Assembly (NCBI GenBank): GCA_037129555.1
Contig: JBAXUS010000307.1
Coordinates: forward strand, 1 to 5,573
Direction: 5' to 3'
DNA: 5,573 nucleotides
From: JANXLS01 sp037129555
GTDB taxonomy: Bacteria; Planctomycetota; SZUA-567; H5-PLA8
Below are positions 5,281 through 5,573 of the stretch, piece after piece. Every line of letters begins with the position of its first letter. Positions within the stretch are counted from its first letter, which is position 1. The translations under genes were made by a program, and so were the position numbers. The notes below the pieces were generated by a model that saw nothing but the letters and a program-made list of their open reading frames with translations, was not told the origin of the DNA and ran no database searches.

Positions 5281-5573
5281 TTGGCGTCCCCCGGTGGTGG
5301 ACCTCATTCCGCCAATAAATTGTTTTGGAAACCTGAAAAGTTGATACTGAATGTGTGCCCCGGCGAAGCGAGACTACACATCCCAGCCAGCGTAAAACAT
5401 ACACTGCTTGCGCGGCCGGCCCGGTTTTCCGCCCTGGCCGAAATTGCCAAAGATACTGAAGCGAAGCATCTCCAGCGGCCCGGCTTCGACAGCCTCATCG
5501 AATTGTTCGGCAGCCCGACGTTTGCGTCGCGGACCACCGCCCTGAACGCCCACGATGGATTGAACCACCTGCC
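5281..5573 (+). CDS. Partial open reading frame running off the right edge, unrecognised
   Basis: After a TAG at 5275-5277 this plus frame is open to the window end. Possible starts are TTG 5281, 5320 and 5341 and GTG 5353, none with a good SD. The translation has normal protein texture: NKLFWKPEKLILNVCPGEAR, LHIPASVKHTLLARPARF, SALAEIAKDTEAKHLQRPGF, DSLIELFGSPTFASR. From 5374 on, third-position GC is about 72% by hand count, and position 2 is richer in C than G, as in normal genes. The opposite strand has a competing frame on the same triplets (5573 to the TAG at 5374-5376, C-terminus PRKQCMFYAGWDV), which is Gly/Arg-heavy and has more G than C at position 2. I prefer the plus frame, but not strongly. 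The same frame is also open before the TAG, so an interrupted longer gene is possible. Confidence 0.4.
   Translation, partial: MASPGGGPHSANKLFWKPEKLILNVCPGEARLHIPASVKHTLLARPARFSALAEIAKDTEAKHLQRPGFDSLIELFGSPTFASRTTALNAHDGLNHL

Noticed and set aside
5374..5573. Minus-strand partial frame ending PRKQCMFYAGWDV.
   Set aside because: Not excluded, only ranked second: Gly/Arg-heavy, with more G than C at codon position 2; the plus frame on the same triplets looks more natural.

Overview
The window looks like an accessory region of a GC-rich bacterium. Two of the right-arm proteins (2997-3521 and 3765-4421) resemble families I associate with Planctomycetota genomes. That affiliation is an inference from remembered sequence patterns, not from a search.

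Left part (1-2597, minus strand): the promoter-proximal end of a BREX phage-defence operon, transcribed leftwards in the order brxA (2597-1743), brxB (1750-1193), brxC (1193 to beyond base 1). The genes overlap by 8 nt and 1 nt, with good Shine-Dalgarno (SD) sequences inside the preceding genes, so they are probably translationally coupled. BrxC shows clear Walker A and Walker B motifs. The rest of brxC and the expected methyltransferase (pglX), alkaline-phosphatase-fold protein (pglZ) and protease or helicase gene lie outside the window, so the BREX type cannot be fixed.

Boundary (about 2520-2996): between brxA and the first rightward gene lies a plus-strand open frame that reads like the C-terminal end of a protein, with no usable start codon. 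It may be the stump of a gene cut when the BREX island was acquired. It is followed by an AT-richer stretch that probably holds the promoter of the next gene.

Right part (2997-4958, plus strand): a 174-aa protein with a conserved-looking N-terminal domain, a Gln/Pro and Asn-Gly linker and a small helical C-terminal domain; a 218-aa protein with a sigma-region-4-like helix-turn-helix; a 26-aa single-helix hydrophobic peptide with a near-perfect SD; a strong rho-independent terminator; and a 78-aa basic protein. A long imperfect hairpin sits in the leader of the sigma-like gene, and a second strong hairpin follows the 78-aa gene. From 4959 to about 5280 I see no convincing gene. At the right edge an open plus-strand frame (5281 to the end) is the better of two competing partial reading frames.

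The defence operon and the right-hand genes diverge from the same roughly 400-nt region. Whether the right arm is a regulator or accessory of BREX, or an unrelated mobile-element module, cannot be told from this window.
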